The notes below the pieces were generated by a model that saw only the letters and a program-made list of their open reading frames with translations, did not search any database and had not been told where the DNA came from. The position numbers and the translations under genes were made by a program. Positions 6,570 through 11,061 of a stretch of DNA of 11,061 nucleotides are shown here, in pieces (within the stretch, counting starts at the first letter, position 1; each line of letters begins with the position of its first letter). This DNA comes from an uncultured Prevotellaceae bacterium (GTDB lineage Bacteria > Bacteroidota > Bacteroidia > Bacteroidales > Bacteroidaceae), in NCBI GenBank assembly GCA_902803455.1, contig CADCQC010000165.1, positions 1 through 11,061 on the forward strand, given 5' to 3'.

Positions 6570-8954
6570 GAACGGATAGCCGATGGCAAAATGGAAACTC
6601 TGTCCATCGCCAAAGGAAGAGATATTATAGTATCCGCTCTTTCCTGTATCATAAGGAGCATGGATCGCAATACCCCAATCAAGTCTGATGACAAAGAAAT
6701 CGAGGTCGTAGCGTATGCCGAATCCTGTGCCGACAGCCAGTTGGTCCAGGAAATTCTCCGCTTTAAACTTCGACCCTTCCAATTTGGCACCACTTGACAT
6801 GCTCCACACGTTGCCAGCATCAAGGAAAAGCGCCCCGAAGAGTTTTCCGAACAGCCTTGGCCGATATTCCAAATTCGCCTGCAATTTCATCTCTCCCACC
6901 TGTTCGACGAACCGCCATCTTTTCTCCTCGCTTCTGTAGGCACCAGGTCCGATGCTTCTCACATTGAAAGCCCTGACGCTATTGGCACCCCCCACCCAGA
7001 AACATTCGGTATAAGGCATATAACTGGAGTTGCCGTATGCCCACGCCAGTCCTGCATTCAAATGTCCGACGAGCGTCGCATCCTCACTAAAATACCACGT
7101 TTTAGTAAAGTCGCTCTCGACCTTGAAGAACTGCGCATAAGGATTTTTGAAGAGTTGCTTTTCTTTCTCCGCCCATTCCCTACCTGCAGCGGTATAAGCC
7201 AGTGAGAGCAAGTTGGCCGACTCGCTGACCGATGTCTCCCAGAACACGGGATTTCTCGATGTGGCTCTGGTAGAGAACGTGACGGTATATTTCATCTTCG
7301 GAATGAAAACATCCAACATGACCGCCGCCAGATACGGATGTTGATTTAAAAGTTCATAAAACCTGTCAGTACCCTTGTTGAGATAGTTGTATTCCACCGA
7401 CAGAGGGGTGAACCGGTGTCTCCATTTCTGAGCCGTCTGCAACTCATAGGTCAACTCCCCCGAAACGATGTGCCTTTTGAAGAATCCCGACCTATTGACG
7501 ATATTGCCGGAAGCCTTCAAAATCGTATAAGGTGTGGAATAAAAGCGTTTCCTCACCCTCCACGGGAGAAGGAAGCGAGGGTAGGTCAGCGACGCATCTC
7601 CACCATACTCATAAGAATTGAGTTCGGAGGAGGAACTGTCAAACGTATGCCCCGTTTGCCATTCATACGACCCATGCAGATTGATATCGAGGTTCTCCCC
7701 ACCATGGAAAGCATTTCTCTTGGTCAAACCCACGATGAGTTGTGGTCCGATGAAGCCGGTGGTTTTCCCTTTCAGGTTGGTCTCCACATAAAAGTCATAA
7801 GGCTTGTCGAAGACACAGTTGACACTCAGGTCGATCGTGTCACAATACTCTGTTGAGTCACGTGGTGTGAACCTGAAATCCACCGAACTGAAAAGGCCAT
7901 TGGTGCTCAGATTGTCGGACGACTCCAAATATTTGGAATAATCATACAATTCACCGGGTCTCAAGGTCATATCCTTCGTCAATACCCTCATTCTCAACGG
8001 CGGTTTCTTCCCTGAGAAATTGACGGTCAGGCGCTGCCTTCTCGGACGGTTTGCCGTGTTGGTCGTCCTTCTTGGCCCTTTCCCCGAATCTCTGAGTTGC
8101 TTGAAATAATCCGCCATGGTATTGTCGAGGGTCTCTCTGTAAGTACGTCGGAGATTGACCTCCACTTTTCCAAGATACATTTTCTTCATGGCTATCGGCG
8201 GCAAACTGTCCGCCATCTGCAACTTCAGTTGCACTTTTCCCGGAACAGCAAAGGTATCTGCCAGATAAGAAGCATACCCCGGCTGGTAATAATAATACCC
8301 ATTATTACGGAACAAGGAGGTGATTCTGGCCCTCTCCTGATCAAGCGTCGACACATTGAACGGCACGTCGTGGAAGACCTTGGCGTCATACGCGGTACTG
8401 TCGATGAGCCTCTTCGCCTCCTCTGGAAAATTAACATACTCCAATGTGTCAACGGTAAAGAGATGCCCCATCTCCACATTGTAGAGGACTTTAGCCTTCT
8501 TCGGGTGCGACATCTCCCACTCTTGGGCTGTCACGTTGCCTCTGAAATAGCCATGCGACTTGAGAACCGACTGCGCCACGGATGCCCTCAGATCAGCTTT
8601 CACATTGCTCATGAGAACCGGTGCTTTTCCAAAAGACTTCACCATCCATTTTCCGAATTTCGACTCACTGTCAGAAAACATGTTCCAAATCCACAGTTTA
8701 AGGGGGAAAGGTGACCTGTAATAAGAACTGCCAAACATACTCCCGTTAGGCGGGCATTCCAAAGCCACCTCCAATTCCTCTCTCGTAGAGATCGCATGCT
8801 CACTTTTCTGGTAGTCCGCATACTCGATCTTCTTGATACCGGCATATAGTTTCTCCCCCTCCGGCACCTTATCCGTGGTTGCACAAGCTGTCAAGAGCAT
8901 GATGGCCACGACAGCGACGAAGGCGACATGAATATCGATGTATTTACTTCTCAT
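6567..8954 (-). CDS. tamL: TamL, TamA-like outer-membrane lipoprotein
   Basis: The 795-residue product has a lipoprotein signal (MRSKYIDIHV, hydrophobic core, lipobox LTAC with Cys24). Next come POTRA-like repeats to about residue 385 (for example KSHGYFRG at 132-139 and RNNGYYYY at 216-223), then a BamA/TamA barrel from about 388. The conserved lid-loop motif is present as GGANSVRAF (655-663, VRGF in most relatives), followed by the late-barrel strands LEYRPRLF and FLDAGNVW. The chain ends in aromatic YPF, as expected for a barrel recognised by the BAM complex. A lipidated TamA relative encoded next to tamB is the known Bacteroidetes TamL; the pair is thought to link inner and outer membranes for barrel assembly or lipid transport. 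An Arg-rich insert at about 294-308 interrupts the POTRA region. The start ATG lies 11 bases inside the tamB end, so the two are probably translated from one mRNA. Confidence 0.9.
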   Translation of the reverse strand: MRSKYIDIHVAFVAVVAIMLLTACATTDKVPEGEKLYAGIKKIEYADYQKSEHAISTREELEVALECPPNGSMFGSSYYRSPFPLKLWIWNMFSDSESKFGKWMVKSFGKAPVLMSNVKADLRASVAQSVLKSHGYFRGNVTAQEWEMSHPKKAKVLYNVEMGHLFTVDTLEYVNFPEEAKRLIDSTAYDAKVFHDVPFNVSTLDQERARITSLFRNNGYYYYQPGYASYLADTFAVPGKVQLKLQMADSLPPIAMKKMYLGKVEVNLRRTYRETLDNTMADYFKQLRDSGKGPRRTTNTANRPRRQRLTVNFSGKKPPLRMRVLTKDMTLRPGELYDYSKYLESSDNLSTNGLFSSVDFRFTPRDSTEYCDTIDLSVNCVFDKPYDFYVETNLKGKTTGFIGPQLIVGLTKRNAFHGGENLDINLHGSYEWQTGHTFDSSSSELNSYEYGGDASLTYPRFLLPWRVRKRFYSTPYTILKASGNIVNRSGFFKRHIVSGELTYELQTAQKWRHRFTPLSVEYNYLNKGTDRFYELLNQHPYLAAVMLDVFIPKMKYTVTFSTRATSRNPVFWETSVSESANLLSLAYTAAGREWAEKEKQLFKNPYAQFFKVESDFTKTWYFSEDATLVGHLNAGLAWAYGNSSYMPYTECFWVGGANSVRAFNVRSIGPGAYRSEEKRWRFVEQVGEMKLQANLEYRPRLFGKLFGALFLDAGNVWSMSSGAKLEGSKFKAENFLDQLAVGTGFGIRYDLDFFVIRLDWGIAIHAPYDTGKSGYYNISSFGDGQSFHFAIGYPF

Positions 8955-11061
8955 CTTTCAATATCTTTATGGAGTCATTACCGCCATCGGTGATTCTGAC
9001 TGGTTCTCCTCTAAGCGCATCTCTCCCGATGGAATCGCCTCTCAACGTCCTCAGACTACCTGTTCTTCCGATACTGAGAGAGTCTCTGCCGCTGCGCATA
9101 GGCAAGGGTGTCTCCGTTTTGAACTTGAAAATCTCGTTGAAATGCTGCAACTTCCTTCGCCAGAGGAAACCACCACCATACTCTCCCACCTCACCTTCGA
9201 TCCAGTCGTAGGCATCTCGGTTGTAGAACAGTTTCAGATACATGTTGGAAGTGGTGCTGAGCCTGTATTCCAATGCGGCATTGGTGAGGAAAGAGTTGCT
9301 CTGATTGGGCGTGCTGGCTCCTGATGACACCTTTCCACCGACCACCATTCTGAGCCGGTTGTTCCAGAACCGCTTGGCAAACTTAAACGAATAGTCGGTA
9401 TGCATGGAGCCCGACGCATCAACGGCATTGTCGACACCCACGGAGAGGTCGAGGGTTCTCAAGGCATTTCCCGTAATATTGTTGATCTCATTCTGCAGGA
9501 ACGAACTCAGCGCCCCATTCATGGTGAATCCGCTGGTATTTCCGTCGGCGAGATACATGCCCGTGGTGAGCATGGTGACCGCCACCTTATTTTTCTCCTC
9601 CGTCGACATGGCGGCCAGTTCCGTGCCGATAGTCACATCCTCAGGCGCACTGATGATAAACTCCAATCCCATGTCCTCCAGCGTTTGTGTAATCACCACG
9701 CCGCAATCAAAGTCCACGCTTCGGGTACCTCCGCCCTCGGTCTCCACGGCAGCTTTTGTCCGTTCAGTAGCCGTGATGTGCAAGGTCGGGTTCATGGGTT
9801 CTCCCTTGAATTCGATGTAACTGCCCTCCTGAATGGTAAACGTCTTGAGCGGGATGACCGGCAGCGAGTATTTCATCTCACCGTTGCTCAGCTTGTAACG
9901 TCCTGTGAGTCTCAGGTCGTCGATAGTGTTGTATTTCATCCTCAACTCACCACCCCCCATGAGGTCGATATAGTTGCTATGATCGCTGTTGAGGTCACAC
10001 TTGATCCGTGCAGTCTCATCCACCCGCATGGTCAAATCCATATTGAAGCCATTGAGCGGCGGTCTTACAATCTTCTGCGGCACGGAATCATTGAAATCCA
10101 CAAACTTGACCAGTTCATCCAGACGGTTGTCAGTGGTCAGCGGCGAGTCTTTCAACACATAAGTCATATCGGTAGAGCCCAGGACATCGAGCCGTCCTCT
10201 CATCGCAAGCGCGTCGACCGGTCCTCTCATGGTACCGAGGAAATTGACATACGCTTTTCCGAAGGCCTCCGATCTCGCATTCTCCTTGGCATCAATCACC
10301 ATGAAGTTGCGTGTTCTCATCCTCAGATCAAGCATCATCCTGTCGAGGTTGGAGAAGTCGAGGTATCCTGAGATATTGAGAGGGGTACGAGCACCATCAA
10401 ACACCTCAAAGTTTTCAAACAAGAGGTTGCTGCCAACGATTCTGACCGGGTCGTCGGCCACCACGACATCCACGCCATAAGGAATGCTGAATATATGCGT
10501 GTTCTCCAGGAACAATTCCCCATCGACGACGGGCTTTGAGAGTTTACCTTTGATGGTCAGCTCACCCTCCGCCATACCCTTGAAACCGATAATCTGGTCG
10601 GGAATGAATCCATTGATGAGTTCGAGCGGTGTCTTCTTCATCTCCAACTTGGCATCGATGGACTCACTCTTCGGGAAATAAGTACCCGACAATGCGCCCA
10701 CCTCCTCATCGTTGGCCATCAGCACCCCGTCGACGTGATGCGACCCGTCGCTGTTGGGCAGATAGACAAATTCTGTGGCGAGGTCGCCCATGTCGATTCC
10801 CTCATAATTAAACTTTTTGATGCTGAGGGCACTCGCCACCGAGAGATCGTTGGCCGTCTGTACGATATGGAAATCACCATCAGCGATACCCGACATCTTA
10901 GGCAGATAAGGCACGATGGACAGAATTTGGTTGAGGTCGATGTGCCCGAGACTGAGCGTGAGATCCTGCAAGGCCTCCCTGTTCTCATCATTGGTGAGGA
11001 GTTGGATGTGCGTACCATCATCCGCCTTGAGGTTGAGCTTGGCAGAAAGCCGTTTATCGTC
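8944..11061 (-). CDS. tamB: TamB, translocation and assembly module subunit, partial (N-terminus beyond right edge)
   Basis: The minus-strand frame is open from the right edge to TAA at 8944-8946, giving 705 C-terminal residues. It shows the long run of short, regular beta strands expected of AsmA/TamB-type groove proteins (for example GDFHIVQ, VDGELFLENTHIF, LDVLGSTDMTYVL). The conserved TamB C-terminal domain follows: YSLPVIPLKTFTIQEGSYIEF, then NPTLHITATE and QTLEDMGLEFIISAPEDV. In proteobacteria TamB is anchored in the inner membrane and spans the periplasm to TamA, acting in barrel assembly and phospholipid transport; the same role with TamL is inferred here. After the domain come several strands (SFKFAKRF to FLWRRKLQHF) and a polar 57-residue tail rich in Arg, Gly, Asp and Ser. 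No true start is in the window, since the protein continues past position 11061. Identification is firm. Confidence 0.93.
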   Translation of the reverse strand, partial: DDKRLSAKLNLKADDGTHIQLLTNDENREALQDLTLSLGHIDLNQILSIVPYLPKMSGIADGDFHIVQTANDLSVASALSIKKFNYEGIDMGDLATEFVYLPNSDGSHHVDGVLMANDEEVGALSGTYFPKSESIDAKLEMKKTPLELINGFIPDQIIGFKGMAEGELTIKGKLSKPVVDGELFLENTHIFSIPYGVDVVVADDPVRIVGSNLLFENFEVFDGARTPLNISGYLDFSNLDRMMLDLRMRTRNFMVIDAKENARSEAFGKAYVNFLGTMRGPVDALAMRGRLDVLGSTDMTYVLKDSPLTTDNRLDELVKFVDFNDSVPQKIVRPPLNGFNMDLTMRVDETARIKCDLNSDHSNYIDLMGGGELRMKYNTIDDLRLTGRYKLSNGEMKYSLPVIPLKTFTIQEGSYIEFKGEPMNPTLHITATERTKAAVETEGGGTRSVDFDCGVVITQTLEDMGLEFIISAPEDVTIGTELAAMSTEEKNKVAVTMLTTGMYLADGNTSGFTMNGALSSFLQNEINNITGNALRTLDLSVGVDNAVDASGSMHTDYSFKFAKRFWNNRLRMVVGGKVSSGASTPNQSNSFLTNAALEYRLSTTSNMYLKLFYNRDAYDWIEGEVGEYGGGFLWRRKLQHFNEIFKFKTETPLPMRSGRDSLSIGRTGSLRTLRGDSIGRDALRGEPVRITDGGNDSIKILKDEK

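Noticed and set aside
8097..8714. Plus-strand open frame of 205 codons
   Set aside because: It is antisense to the POTRA region of tamL; composition is typical of a shadow frame.
9400..10371. Long plus-strand open frame of 323 codons
   Set aside because: It lies entirely antisense to tamB, whose frame encodes the conserved TamB C-terminal domain. The product (rich in His, Arg and Gln) resembles no family.

Overview
The window looks like chromosomal DNA from a Bacteroidales bacterium, most likely Prevotella or a close relative. Evidence: the promoters carry the Bacteroidetes -7 element TAnnTTTG, Shine-Dalgarno sites are mostly missing, two BamA/TamA-family barrel proteins are made as lipoproteins (a Bacteroidetes trait), and hisB is the two-domain phosphatase/dehydratase form. 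The assignment is inferred from gene style and motifs, not from a database search.

Layout. A BamA/TamA-family outer-membrane lipoprotein runs leftward off the left edge (1-1503). It is divergent, across a 111-base promoter region, from a rightward gene for a five-helix inner-membrane protein with a periplasmic alkaline-phosphatase-fold domain resembling YejM/PbgA (1615-3444). Next on the plus strand are a SpoU/TrmH-family RNA methyltransferase (3606-4370), an unrecognised six-helix membrane protein (4523-5458) and hisB (5433-6506), which overlaps the membrane protein gene by 26 bases. hisB converges on a leftward pair: tamL (8954 to 6567), a TamA-like lipoprotein, preceded by tamB, which enters from the right edge and ends at 8944, 11 bases inside tamL. 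There are no RNA genes, mobile elements or CRISPR arrays.

How the genes fit together. Four of the seven genes concern the envelope: a BamA-family barrel, a YejM-like protein whose proteobacterial relatives tune LPS synthesis, and the TamB/TamL pair expected to bridge the two membranes. hisB and the methyltransferase are housekeeping genes with no obvious link to them.

Most of this is ordinary core-genome content. The less ordinary points are a YejM-like protein with apparently intact alkaline-phosphatase-superfamily metal residues, a HisB phosphatase domain whose zinc-loop cysteines are replaced by Asp and His, two matched divergent promoters placed five bases from the chosen start codons, and three small repeat clusters in the gaps between genes: a 22-base tandem duplication, 30-base-period repeats and a 19-base tandem pair. 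I found no convincing new multi-gene system.
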